Below are positions 15,965 through 24,264 of a DNA stretch of 62,789 bases, piece by piece. The notes under the pieces were generated by a model. That model had not been told where the DNA came from. It searched no databases and was given only the letters and a program-made list of their open reading frames with translations. Positions within the stretch are counted from its first letter, which is position 1, and each line of letters opens with the position of its first letter. Source of the stretch: Oscillospiraceae bacterium (GTDB lineage Bacteria > Bacillota > Clostridia > Oscillospirales > Ruminococcaceae); assembly GCA_017396665.1 (NCBI GenBank), contig JAFQLH010000002.1, positions 1 to 62,789 on the forward strand. Reading direction: 5' to 3'. The translations under genes were made by a program, and so were the position numbers.

Positions 15965-17578
15965 ATGGCTTCAAAATTTTTAGGTGGATTAACTAAAGAT
16001 GAATATACTGCATTAACCCAGAAACTTCATTCTATACAAGATGGTAAATGCTATATTTGTCGTAAAGATATTGATTTAGACTTGCATAACACTAATATCG
16101 ACCACGTTATTCCGCTTGCCAACAAGGGTAAAGATTCTGAGGACAATTTTGCACTTACACACGAAAGCTGTAACAAGTCCAAACAAGATGCTGATTTAAA
16201 AGTAGCTCGTGCACTTGCTCAGCTTACAGAAATAAAGCGTAGAATAGCTGATGGAGAACTTGGAACTGACACATCTGAAACAGCTTCATTAAAACATGTT
16301 TTCGAGCACATTGGCGGTGGAAAATACAGCCTACACTATAAAACTGAAGGCAATACTTTTTCATATACACTGTCCGAAATGAACGATGAAAAAATTTACA
16401 AGGTTCCAATTTTCACAGATGGTTTATCGGGCGAAAAAACTGTATTTATCGAACTTCCCGTTGAATATCTTTACCACGATGAGTTAATTAATCCTCGTGG
16501 GATTAACAGCAGTATCAGTTTACTTGTAAAGGAATTTTATCAGAAAAATCCACAACTACATTTATCACTTGCAAGAGTGGATGCTGATAAAATTAAGATA
16601 TTTGATGGACAACACAAAGCGGTAGCGCAATTGCTTTTAGGACAGAGAAAACTACTTGTGCGTTTGTTCATTAGCCCTGATATTGACAGACTTATCACAA
16701 CAAACACTAACGCAGGTAGTAAGCTTCGCCAGATTGCTTTCGATAAATCTATTATGCGTCAGCTTCACGATACACTCTATGCAGATAGAATCAGAAAGTA
16801 CCAGCAAGACCATCATCTTGAAGAAAACGACTATACATTCTCTGAACAACAACTTGTGGAATACTTTAAAGGTGAAGCCAATATTAAAAAATACATTAAC
16901 GATAGCGCAAAACATCAAATTACTCATTCTATGGATAACAAGCTCCGAACATTTATTGATTTTGAAGGTCGTGCCAAAGAACTGCCTATTTCATACAATG
17001 CATTTGAAAAAACCGTTTTGGCTCGCTTCTTGGATAGCAAACGAATTCTTAAAACGCCGATAAATTACAGAATGGACGAAGGTAAAAATCCTCGTGAAAT
17101 TGAACAGAAGCAGATTATACGACTGCTTAACATTATCGCGGAGGAAATATACATTGATAAATTTAACCCAGAAATCGGCGTGTATCGAATCGAAAACAAA
17201 ATCATTGACGGGAAAGACGCCGATTTCTCAGATGAACATTTAGCGGCATACCGTATTTCTAAAGAAGAAATTATGTATAACTGGATGTTGTGGTTAAAGA
17301 AAGTAATCGAGAACTATTTTAGTAATACAGGAAAAATGTATGAGCAAGGCAGCGAGTTTCAAATAGAGTTTGATGAACAGCTTTGGGCAAACATCACTAA
17401 TTTCATAAGAAACCTTATCAAGTTACCATTGTGGAAAAATCGTGATATGGCATGCACTGTATTCTCAGGTAAAAATAATTATGATTACTGGAAAATGGTC
17501 TTCGAAACAGGAAGCAATCCCGATGGTGTAAAGGTGCTGGCACAGCCATTAAACTATATCGAGATGATTAAAGCATAA
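15965..17578 (+). CDS. HNH endonuclease-DGQHR fusion protein (putative phage defence)
   Basis: 537 residues. N-terminal HNH domain: Cys29-x2-Cys32, D46-H47 (NIDHVIPLANKG), H66 and C69-N70 (HESCNKSK), which gives the metal ligands and catalytic His. After a linker, a ParB/DndB-type DGQHR domain has the motif KIFDGQHKAV (Asp214-His217) followed by LFISPDIDRLITTNTNAGS. DGQHR proteins include DndB of phosphorothioation systems; HNH plus DGQHR in this order is unlike the better-known DUF262-DUF1524 order. The remaining ~270 residues have no motif I know. ATG 15965 has GGAGGAA upstream. The downstream OLD gene suggests a two-gene nuclease system. Confidence 0.75.
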   Translation: MASKFLGGLTKDEYTALTQKLHSIQDGKCYICRKDIDLDLHNTNIDHVIPLANKGKDSEDNFALTHESCNKSKQDADLKVARALAQLTEIKRRIADGELGTDTSETASLKHVFEHIGGGKYSLHYKTEGNTFSYTLSEMNDEKIYKVPIFTDGLSGEKTVFIELPVEYLYHDELINPRGINSSISLLVKEFYQKNPQLHLSLARVDADKIKIFDGQHKAVAQLLLGQRKLLVRLFISPDIDRLITTNTNAGSKLRQIAFDKSIMRQLHDTLYADRIRKYQQDHHLEENDYTFSEQQLVEYFKGEANIKKYINDSAKHQITHSMDNKLRTFIDFEGRAKELPISYNAFEKTVLARFLDSKRILKTPINYRMDEGKNPREIEQKQIIRLLNIIAEEIYIDKFNPEIGVYRIENKIIDGKDADFSDEHLAAYRISKEEIMYNWMLWLKKVIENYFSNTGKMYEQGSEFQIEFDEQLWANITNFIRNLIKLPLWKNRDMACTVFSGKNNYDYWKMVFETGSNPDGVKVLAQPLNYIEMIKA

Positions 17579-17831
17579 ATTTCTATAATTCAGCAGGCAT
17601 TATAACGTTGTAATAAAAATACAAATAAGAACCATAAGAAATCAGTAGGTAGAATTTGAAACCAACAAAATTTTTAATGTAAAACCATATAAATGATTCT
17701 TATAAGAAATTTGCGTACAGTAAAACATCAAAGAGTCTTAAAACCTTAGAAAAAAATATTTCACATATGAAGTGAAGAAAGCAAATTTATTTTGCTATGG
17801 CATGTAATTAACATTCGAAAGGAATATTATT

Positions 17832-19457
17832 ATGAATATCGAACTAATCACTATTGAAAAATTTCGTTCAATAAAAAAAATATCGTTCGCCATAAATGAT
17901 ATTACAGCTATAGTAGGGGAAAATAATTCTGGCAAAACTTCTGTCCTTAGAGCTATAAATGCTGTCTTAAATTATTCATTTGAAGAAGAATTTTTCTTAA
18001 ATCGTCGACATCAATATGCACAAAAAAGCAATACCCATATCACAATTACATTTAATAATACACCTCCTGATGAACGCCTTCTTCCATATATCCAAGATAG
18101 AAAGATAACTGTACACTTTTCTTACATATACAGTGAAAATAAAAGAAAACTTTTCATTGTAAAAAGCGGCACTAAAATACCAATAGATGAATCTATCTTA
18201 TCAATAATATCTGAGCATATTATGTATGTATATATTCCTGCAGGCAGAAGTAATAAAGACGTTTTATGGAAATCAAACTCTGTTTTTAAACAGTTGGTTT
18301 TGAATTATGCTGCACAATATACTGAAAAAAAAGACTTGATTTCTGGACAAGTAAGAAATGCTGCAAAAAAAATTCACGACTCAGTTTTTACAAGAATAGA
18401 ACAGCAACTCGAAAAACTGTATATGCAGAATAAACATGAAACGTTCAATTTAAGTTTTCCAGATAATTTAGACTACACTTTTCTTATAAATAACTTAGTC
18501 GTATCTCTCAAAGAATATGACAAAAACTATCCATTACAAGAATGTGGTAGCGGAATAAAAAGTCTTGCTGTTATAGCAATGCATAGAGCGAATGCTTTGT
18601 TGCGAAATGGTACGACTGTACTTGGTATAGAAGAACCTGAAACAAACTTACATCCACAAGCACAAAAACGATTTATGTCATCATTGCAAGAAACTATAAA
18701 CGGCAGTGATTCACAAGCACTATTTACAACGCATTCCACTGTTTTGGTTGATGCCTTGCCTCACCAAGATATTCTTTTGATTAGAAGGATACCAGATACA
18801 TCTCGTGGGTTCATATCTACTGCTGCTAAAATTCATCATGACTTTTGGGAAAGATATGATATTGAAGAGTTTAAGCATTACCAATATTTTAATTATCGAA
18901 ATAGTGATTTCTTTTTCTCAAAATTTGTTGTATTAGGTGAAAGCAAAAACGATTGTCAAGTGTTTCAGATGCTAGTAAAGTCACATCTTGGCAGTAAAAT
19001 GTCAGATATAAGTTTTCTAGATGCTGGCGGAGTAGAAAATATAAAATATCCATATTTTCTCCTAAAAGAACTAAAGATTCCATTTATATTGATTGTTGAC
19101 AAAGATTATTTCTTTCCTTATAAATGTGATAATGAACTCAGTAAAAGCCGTAATTCTCAAACAGGTCTCCCTTGTTATGCCGATTCTTTAAAAGACGACC
19201 CCGTAATAAATGATATATTCCATTCAGAAACACAACAAAGAAAACTCATAGATGCTTGTGGAAAAGGGTATCGTAAGTTTTTTGAATTCTTAAAGCCCTA
19301 TGGCATTCTTTCGATGAATTATTGCTTAGAAATGGATTTATCCTGTTCAAGTGCAGCGCGTGAAGAATATTACAATTCACTAAATATTTTGCAAGGAAAT
19401 AGAAATCAAAAATACTTACTTGAAAATAATTACAAATCAATCAAAAAAAATAGATAA
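17832..19457 (+). CDS. OLD-family ATPase/TOPRIM nuclease (C-terminus in another frame)
   Basis: 541 residues as read. N-terminal ABC-type ATPase: Walker A GENNSGKTS (29-36), signature region near CGSGIKSLAVIAMHRAN, Walker B LGIEEPETNLHPQAQ (Glu267-268) and FTTHSTVLVDALP. C-terminal TOPRIM: E370 in LGESKND, then FLDAGG and D423-K-D425 in LIVDKDYF. This architecture matches OLD and GajA nucleases used in phage defence. Just after A8 (19443-19450) the frame stops, while the +1 frame stays open to 19557, giving a natural-looking tail IDKILKIVDTIPHKSLPES and beyond. ATG 17832 has AAAGGAA upstream. It follows the HNH gene by 253 bp of AT-rich sequence with no ORF. Confidence 0.85.
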   Translation: MNIELITIEKFRSIKKISFAINDITAIVGENNSGKTSVLRAINAVLNYSFEEEFFLNRRHQYAQKSNTHITITFNNTPPDERLLPYIQDRKITVHFSYIYSENKRKLFIVKSGTKIPIDESILSIISEHIMYVYIPAGRSNKDVLWKSNSVFKQLVLNYAAQYTEKKDLISGQVRNAAKKIHDSVFTRIEQQLEKLYMQNKHETFNLSFPDNLDYTFLINNLVVSLKEYDKNYPLQECGSGIKSLAVIAMHRANALLRNGTTVLGIEEPETNLHPQAQKRFMSSLQETINGSDSQALFTTHSTVLVDALPHQDILLIRRIPDTSRGFISTAAKIHHDFWERYDIEEFKHYQYFNYRNSDFFFSKFVVLGESKNDCQVFQMLVKSHLGSKMSDISFLDAGGVENIKYPYFLLKELKIPFILIVDKDYFFPYKCDNELSKSRNSQTGLPCYADSLKDDPVINDIFHSETQQRKLIDACGKGYRKFFEFLKPYGILSMNYCLEMDLSCSSAAREEYYNSLNILQGNRNQKYLLENNYKSIKKNR

Positions 19458-19757
19458 AATTTTGAAAATTGTGGATACAATCCCTCATAAAAGTCTTCCT
19501 GAAAGCTATTTGAAAATTCAAAATGCAATAATTGAACAAGCAAATTCATATATTTAATGCAGTTCATAAAATATGATTACCACAAATTATATTGCTAATA
19601 ATCATTTCTGTAAAATCTTAGAGTTGAAAATACTAGCGAAATATTTCCTAAAAACAGCCACGAATTTTTCAAGAAGTGCATATCCAATTATTGCAACAAA
19701 ACAAGCGGTTATAACAAAAAATATTTTGCACAATCCTTCAAAAATGAAATAATTCTA

Positions 19758-19786
19758 TTGAAATTATGCAAAATGTGTGATATACT
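19758..19786 (+). promoter_or_regulatory. Orphan promoter near right end of element
   Basis: TTGAAA, 17-bp spacer ending TGTGTGA, TATACT. A ribosome-like AAAGGAAG follows at about 19811-19818, but no ORF of any length follows it. The 19558-20018 gap holds this, the TGGCAAC pair and the right repeat; I see no gene in it. Confidence 0.55.
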
Positions 19787-19832
19787 AACAGAGTTGAAGA
19801 ACTTTAATCGAAAGGAAGTTCCCCGAAATCTG

Positions 19833-19850
19833 TGGCAACAATATGGCAAC
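19833..19850 (+). repeat. Paired TGGCAAC repeats (candidate recombinase arm sites)
   Basis: Two TGGCAAC copies 11 bp apart, start to start, about 100 bp inside the right attachment repeat. Helically phased short repeats near an att site are typical of tyrosine-integrase arm-binding sites. Assignment is inference. Confidence 0.35.
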
Positions 19851-19951
19851 ATAAAATCTGATAGTCCATAATCTATGGATAATTCAAGTAATACAAATAC
19901 TATAAGCTAAATCTCCTATACAGATTTGTTTAAGGCAGGTTTGTCGGGAGC

Positions 19952-20011
19952 GAGTGGGAATAAACTACACACAAAAACACAGAGCTATCCGATTAAAATC
20001 GGATAGCTCTT
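19952..20011 (+). repeat. Right attachment repeat (attR)
   Basis: Direct copy of 12256-12315 (55/60 identical), including the ATGGGAATAAACTACACACA-like core (here with GTGGG at the start) and the guaA-type terminator, whose stem is perfect here. It lies eight bases before the stop of the convergent GNAT gene. Confidence 0.85.
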
Positions 20012-20018
20012 CTTTATG

Positions 20019-20477
20019 TTATACCTGCTTAGTCATTAAGTCGTAGCAGAGATAATCCCCGTTGTCTGTGTGTATGGAATTGTATTCGGTTTCGGAATAT
20101 CCTCTTTTAAGATAAATTGCCTTTGCGGGTAATGAGGCGGAGAGGACAATACTGCTGTGGTTTTCAGATATTCTGTTTTCGGCAAAAGTGAGGAGCTCCC
20201 GTCCGTATCCGTTCCCCTGACTGTCAGGCAATACAAACAAACGGCATATCTCGTTCTCTTTGACGGTAACAGTTCCTACCGCTTGATTATCATTATTAAG
20301 ACATAAATAAACGATACACTTTTCTATGTCAGCTTTTATATTGCTGTCGTTGTGATGGCTAAGAAAATAATCTACCGCTCCGCTTGGATAATAGTGCGGA
20401 TAGATGCTTTTAATCGTCTGCACCGTTATGTTCTTTACAGCTTCAAAGTCGGAGATGCTTGCCATAATAATACTCAT
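20019..20477 (-). CDS. GNAT-family N-acetyltransferase
   Basis: 152 residues with the GNAT acetyl-CoA motif: ICRLFVLPDSQGNGYGRELL (motif A, Q/RxxGxG/A) and a C-terminal KAIYLKRGYSETEYN segment. The substrate is unknown. The start is ATG 20477, overlapping the upstream stop as TAATG; Met5 is an alternative. Last gene of a three-gene operon, ending just outside the element's right repeat. Confidence 0.85.
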   Translation of the reverse strand: MSIIMASISDFEAVKNITVQTIKSIYPHYYPSGAVDYFLSHHNDSNIKADIEKCIVYLCLNNDNQAVGTVTVKENEICRLFVLPDSQGNGYGRELLTFAENRISENHSSIVLSASLPAKAIYLKRGYSETEYNSIHTDNGDYLCYDLMTKQV

Positions 20478-20941
20478 TATCCCTCACCGTACCCCTTCTT
20501 CAAATCAAGGAAAAACGAAACGTGGTCGGAAAGCTCCTTAAAGCCCAGCCCCTTGTAGAAAGAGTATGCCGGCACCGTTCTTTCTGTCATAAGGAAAATC
20601 TGCGTCACTCCCTTTGACGGCAAAAGCTTTTCGATTTCCTTTATAAACTTCTTGCCGAGTCCTCTGCCCTGCAACTCTGTTTTGATACAAAGCTCCTCGA
20701 TATAGTATTCAGTTCCGCCCCACCAGTGCTTTATTCCGCCGAGTGAAATCCCCACAAGCTCGCCATTTTCGTAAAGTCCCAAATCGAGCGGTGTTCTCAC
20801 TTCCATGAGGTCAAGCAGGTAGTTTGTAAGCTGGTTGTCGTCGCTCCAATCGTCATTCCACGGCGGTGACATAAACACACTGCGAAACAGTGCCTTTATC
20901 TCCTCGAAATTATCCATTGTAAGCTCTTTTATCTCAATCAT
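20477..20941 (-). CDS. GNAT-family N-acetyltransferase
   Basis: About 154 residues. Motif A reads YIEELCIKTELQGRGLGKKFI, and motif B is the segment PAYSFYKGLGFKEL. ATG 20941 is chosen because GTGAGGGA sits just upstream; GTG 20950 is possible. The substrate is unknown. It shares an operon with the epimerase upstream (11-bp gap) and the second acetyltransferase downstream (1-bp overlap), but is not close in sequence to that one, so not a recent duplicate. Confidence 0.85.
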   Translation of the reverse strand: MIEIKELTMDNFEEIKALFRSVFMSPPWNDDWSDDNQLTNYLLDLMEVRTPLDLGLYENGELVGISLGGIKHWWGGTEYYIEELCIKTELQGRGLGKKFIKEIEKLLPSKGVTQIFLMTERTVPAYSFYKGLGFKELSDHVSFFLDLKKGYGEG

Positions 20942-20952
20942 TTCCCTCACCC

Positions 20953-21828
20953 TTATTTATTCTGCAAGACTGACGCAACATAATAATCGACAAGCTCATA
21001 AATCCAGTCTTTAAGGTTACTGAACTCAAAGCCCATTGCCTGTGCCTTGTCTGTATTTATGCTGAACTCGCATTCGCCGTTATACGGGGCATTGTCCCCT
21101 TCGGGAGAAATTATCGCTCTGCAGCCTGTCTTTTGCTCGACATAATCCATAATTTCAGAAAGCGAGATTGTACCGTGTGCACTGCCGTTAACAGCACCGC
21201 AAAAATCCTGCTCTGCAATAAATGCGAGAAATCTTCCTGCCTCGTCTGAGGAGATATACCCCATCTGCAAATCGGCATTGTCTACATTCATCGGAACACC
21301 CTTTATTATATGCTCGACATAAAACCTCAGTCTGTTGGTATAATCGTCTTTTCCTAAAACAACAGGATAACGCACCGCTGTCCAGTTTACATTGCTGTAC
21401 ACATTTGAAAGTGCAATTTCAGCCTGCCTTTTGACCTCGCTGTAAGAGCCGTCGCCTCTGTCACACCACACAAGCTCTTTTCCCCTGCCGTCATAATTCT
21501 CCTCAACTGTGTTGATGGTTTTAGGCTCGTACACGGCGGTTGTCGACATATAGATATATCTGTCGCAATCAAGAACCTCAAGCACGTTTCTTATATCATT
21601 CGAGCAATAGGCAATCTTGTCTATAACAACGTCAAAATGCTTGTCCTTGAATGCTGTTCTTATGCTGTCTCTGTCACTGCGGTCAAAGGTTATACGCTTT
21701 ACCTTGTCTCCGAAGCTGTCTTTTGCAAGGCCTCTTGTCGCAATTGTCACCAGATGGCCTCTCTTTATAAGCTCGTTTACCATATGTACTCCGAAAAAAC
21801 GTGTTCCGCCGATAACAAGAATGTTCAT
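20953..21828 (-). CDS. NAD-dependent epimerase/dehydratase (extended SDR)
   Basis: 291 residues. Rossmann motif VIGGTRFFGVHMVNEL at the N-terminus (GGTxFxG), IYMSTTAVYEP mid-protein, and a C-terminal substrate domain with MGYISSDEAGRFLAFIAE. The usual YxxxK appears displaced (YSEVKRQAE). It belongs to a family of clostridial NAD(P)-binding proteins of uncertain substrate. AAAGGGG precedes ATG 21828 by about ten bases. Confidence 0.85.
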   Translation of the reverse strand: MNILVIGGTRFFGVHMVNELIKRGHLVTIATRGLAKDSFGDKVKRITFDRSDRDSIRTAFKDKHFDVVIDKIAYCSNDIRNVLEVLDCDRYIYMSTTAVYEPKTINTVEENYDGRGKELVWCDRGDGSYSEVKRQAEIALSNVYSNVNWTAVRYPVVLGKDDYTNRLRFYVEHIIKGVPMNVDNADLQMGYISSDEAGRFLAFIAEQDFCGAVNGSAHGTISLSEIMDYVEQKTGCRAIISPEGDNAPYNGECEFSINTDKAQAMGFEFSNLKDWIYELVDYYVASVLQNK

Positions 21829-21865
21829 TGTCTGAAATCCCCTTTAGCATTCATTACTTATCTGC

Positions 21866-21894
21866 ATTATAACATAGCTGTATCAACAATTCAA
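21866..21894 (-). promoter_or_regulatory. Promoter of epimerase/GNAT operon
   Basis: Minus-strand TTGAAT, 17-bp spacer, TATAAT, 38 bp upstream of the epimerase start. Confidence 0.65.
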
Positions 21895-21907
21895 GAAGCT
21901 CTCCCTC

Positions 21908-21954
21908 TTGAAAAAAGTATTATTATGTGATACAATATTTTCAATCGTTTAAGT
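21908..21954 (+). promoter_or_regulatory. Promoter and motif upstream of metallopeptidase 1
   Basis: TTGAAA, 17-bp spacer ending ATGTGA, TACAAT, then TTTTCAATCGTTTAAGTT. The latter motif recurs before paralogue 2 and, as TTCTCAATCGT, before the ECF sigma gene. Confidence 0.6.
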
Positions 21955-21986
21955 TAAAATAAAACCTTTTGAACGGAGGCTTGTTT

Positions 21987-24140
21987 ATGATAAAGAAGCT
22001 TATAGCAGCGTTGCTGTCGCTTTCTGTGGCACTATCGCTTTGTGCGTGTGGCGACAAGGACAGCAGCAGTAGTAAGGCAGACTCATCATCTGCTCCTGAT
22101 ACTACAACAACTACTGCACCTGCTACCACAACAACAACTACAACAGCCGCAGAGCCTGAGCCGGAGCCTGTGAATATTTTCGACCTTGAAGGCTTTGATA
22201 TGGGAGAGGCAAAGACTCTTGGCGGTAACAAAGACCTTAATCTTACTACACTGATGGATTGCGAAGCTTTATCGTACGGTGACATAGAGGCAGAATCCTT
22301 TGAAATAGTTAAAATCACCGATAAAAACATACTGCTCAGACTCTCATACTTCGCTGAAGAAGACAATATGATGGAAAAGCTTATTTCCATTGACAAGGAA
22401 ACATATGAGGTCAAGTCTGAATTGGATTATGCAATCGGCGGCAGCGGTACTCAATTTCTTGATGACGGTATGGTGTTAATAAAGTCAGGTGAAAACCATC
22501 ACGAATATACTGTTTATGACTACGACATGAATGTTCTCAGTTCTTTTGAGTCAGAAAGCTACAGACCGTATTATTTCACCGATACAAACACAGCCTACTA
22601 TTTATCCTATAACTTATCGGCTGCATACAGATATGATGTGAAAACCCAAACATCAAAGATGGTTTCAGACAGCAGTGAGTATTATGTTTCAGACCTGTCC
22701 GGAGTTGAGAGGATAAACGGAGAAGATATTCTCCGGCTGACAACTGTCGAAGAAGACCTCAAGAATCACTCGGGCGTGCTTAATACTGCAACGGGTGAGC
22801 TTACATACTTCGATGCAGACGGATATTACAGTTTAACAAACGGTCTGTTCTCATACGATAAATACGCAGAGGACTACTCCACAGAGTACAGTCTGTATTC
22901 ATACAGCAAGGACAACGCCGTAAAAGTGTCCTTCGATGATAATGAAAGGTATTATCTTGAGCTTTCCGCTTGTGACAACAAGGTTATATACTACACATAT
23001 TCAGATTACATTTTCAGCTTTGAGGTACTTGACATTGAAACAGGAAAGCTTATAGGCACCTGCTCTTTTGACAGCAAGGAGATTATGCCTGACGAGGACG
23101 AGGTTAGAAAGAAGCTCGGCATTGATGCAGACTACGATGTTTCATACTACACCGAGCCGAGTGCTTTATACGAATCATGCTTTTTGGATGATGACACTCT
23201 CATTCTTGCCTTCAGCAATATGGCGGGCTACAAGATGTATGTGACATGGGACCTCTCTATGCAGGATGGCTATGAAAGTACGATTCAGATATCCGATTGC
23301 AAAGACGTTGAATTTGACTATGACGAGTCTTCAATCAGCCAGACTTACACCATTCTCCAGCCGTCAGAGGTGTCAGATGAGCTTAAGCCTCTGAGGGAAA
23401 AGGCTGACAAGCTTGAGGAGAAGTACGGAATAGAAATTCTCTTTGAAAATGAAGCTGTCGGATATATGGGCACCTATTATCTTAAAGATATCGCTTCGAG
23501 TATAAGCTACTTTACTCCTTACGAAGTTATTTCCAGTGCGCTCGATGACCTCGATACAGAGCTGGCAAGATATCCCGAAGGCTTCTTTGACCAGGTTTCA
23601 AACGACGGCTGTAAGGGATACAGATTCATTTTCACAGGAGATATAATCAGCCTTGACAAGCAAGACCCGACCGGCTTCAAGTATGCCATTGACGGCAGCA
23701 TAAATGTTGTAATACAAACACGCCCTCAGAACCCCACCGTTCTCCACCATGAGCTGAGCCATTCTATCGACCACTACGTTGAAGAAAAGCTGGAGGGTAC
23801 ACTGGACTTTTCAGAAGGCTGGGATAAGCTCAATCCACCGGACGATATATGGTATACAGGAGAATTAACACCCGAGGAAGTGCATGCGGAATGTGTTACG
23901 AATAACATTGACCCATCGGGCGCTTACTACTTTTCAGAATACGGCCACACAAATGCTACCGAAGACAGAGCAGAAATCTTCAGTGCAGTTATGAGGCCTG
24001 AAAACTATGTTCAGTTTGAGCTTGACCGCTCACCTTTCATTGTGGCAAAGCTCAACTACTACGCTGAATGTATAAGACTTGCATTCGACGGCTCAGAAAA
24101 CTGGGACGAAATACCTTGGGAAAAGTATATGGATAACTAA
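21987..24140 (+). CDS. Lipoprotein zinc metallopeptidase, paralogue 1
   Basis: 717 residues. N-terminal lipoprotein signal with lipobox LCAC (Cys22 region), then a Ser-rich segment, a poly-Thr linker and the EPEPEP spacer. Residues ~60-450 contain repeated short beta-type units (for example VYDYDMNVLSSF, YRYDVKTQT), suggesting a propeller-like domain. The C-terminal part carries H588-E-L-S-H592 and a downstream ATEDRAEIF (Glu659-Glu663), the gluzincin pattern, so a surface-anchored zinc protease is inferred. ATG 21987 follows GGAGG; the upstream TTG frame is rejected. Closest match is paralogue 2 (near-identical promoter, signal peptide and C-terminus). Confidence 0.75.
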   Translation: MIKKLIAALLSLSVALSLCACGDKDSSSSKADSSSAPDTTTTTAPATTTTTTTAAEPEPEPVNIFDLEGFDMGEAKTLGGNKDLNLTTLMDCEALSYGDIEAESFEIVKITDKNILLRLSYFAEEDNMMEKLISIDKETYEVKSELDYAIGGSGTQFLDDGMVLIKSGENHHEYTVYDYDMNVLSSFESESYRPYYFTDTNTAYYLSYNLSAAYRYDVKTQTSKMVSDSSEYYVSDLSGVERINGEDILRLTTVEEDLKNHSGVLNTATGELTYFDADGYYSLTNGLFSYDKYAEDYSTEYSLYSYSKDNAVKVSFDDNERYYLELSACDNKVIYYTYSDYIFSFEVLDIETGKLIGTCSFDSKEIMPDEDEVRKKLGIDADYDVSYYTEPSALYESCFLDDDTLILAFSNMAGYKMYVTWDLSMQDGYESTIQISDCKDVEFDYDESSISQTYTILQPSEVSDELKPLREKADKLEEKYGIEILFENEAVGYMGTYYLKDIASSISYFTPYEVISSALDDLDTELARYPEGFFDQVSNDGCKGYRFIFTGDIISLDKQDPTGFKYAIDGSINVVIQTRPQNPTVLHHELSHSIDHYVEEKLEGTLDFSEGWDKLNPPDDIWYTGELTPEEVHAECVTNNIDPSGAYYFSEYGHTNATEDRAEIFSAVMRPENYVQFELDRSPFIVAKLNYYAECIRLAFDGSENWDEIPWEKYMDN

Positions 24141-24148
24141 ATCCTTTA

Positions 24149-24184
24149 AACTCCCCTTCAGATTACGAAGGGGAGTTTTTTTGC
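24149..24184 (+). terminator. Terminator between metallopeptidases 1 and 2
   Basis: AACTCCCCTTC / GAAGGGGAGTT perfect 11-bp stem followed by seven T. Confidence 0.9.
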
Positions 24185-24232
24185 TTGCAAAAAATATTAT
24201 TATGTGATATAATATTCTCAATCGTTTAAGTT
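24185..24232 (+). promoter_or_regulatory. Promoter of metallopeptidase 2
   Basis: TTGCAA, 17-bp spacer ending ATGTGA, TATAAT, then TTCTCAATCGTTTAAGTT. Nearly the same as the region before paralogue 1, showing that promoter and gene were duplicated together. Confidence 0.65.
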
Positions 24233-24264
24233 AAAACAAAAATCTTTTAGACGGAGGCTTGTTT

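Larger units (their letters stand above)
12256..20011. mobile_element. Integrated mobilizable element at guaA (no integrase visible)
   Basis: A 7.75-kb block bounded by the 60-bp direct repeats. It contains a Mob_Pre relaxase, an XRE regulator, a methyltransferase and a nuclease cargo, and is more A/T-rich in its right half than the flanks. The regular operon layout and codon style of the flanks resume outside. No tyrosine or serine recombinase ORF is present, so it is probably a decayed or trans-mobilized element. Three of its genes carry frameshifts while no flanking gene does, which also argues for decay. Confidence 0.85.

Noticed and set aside
17579-17831. Possible small gene between the HNH and OLD genes
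   Set aside because: AT-rich, with no start codon plus ribosome site giving more than a few codons; only a weak AGCAAA/TTTGCT hairpin.
22090-22160. Low-complexity ACT/ACA repeats in the metallopeptidase genes as a DNA repeat element
   Set aside because: They encode the poly-Thr linker and recur only as part of the paralogous coding sequences.
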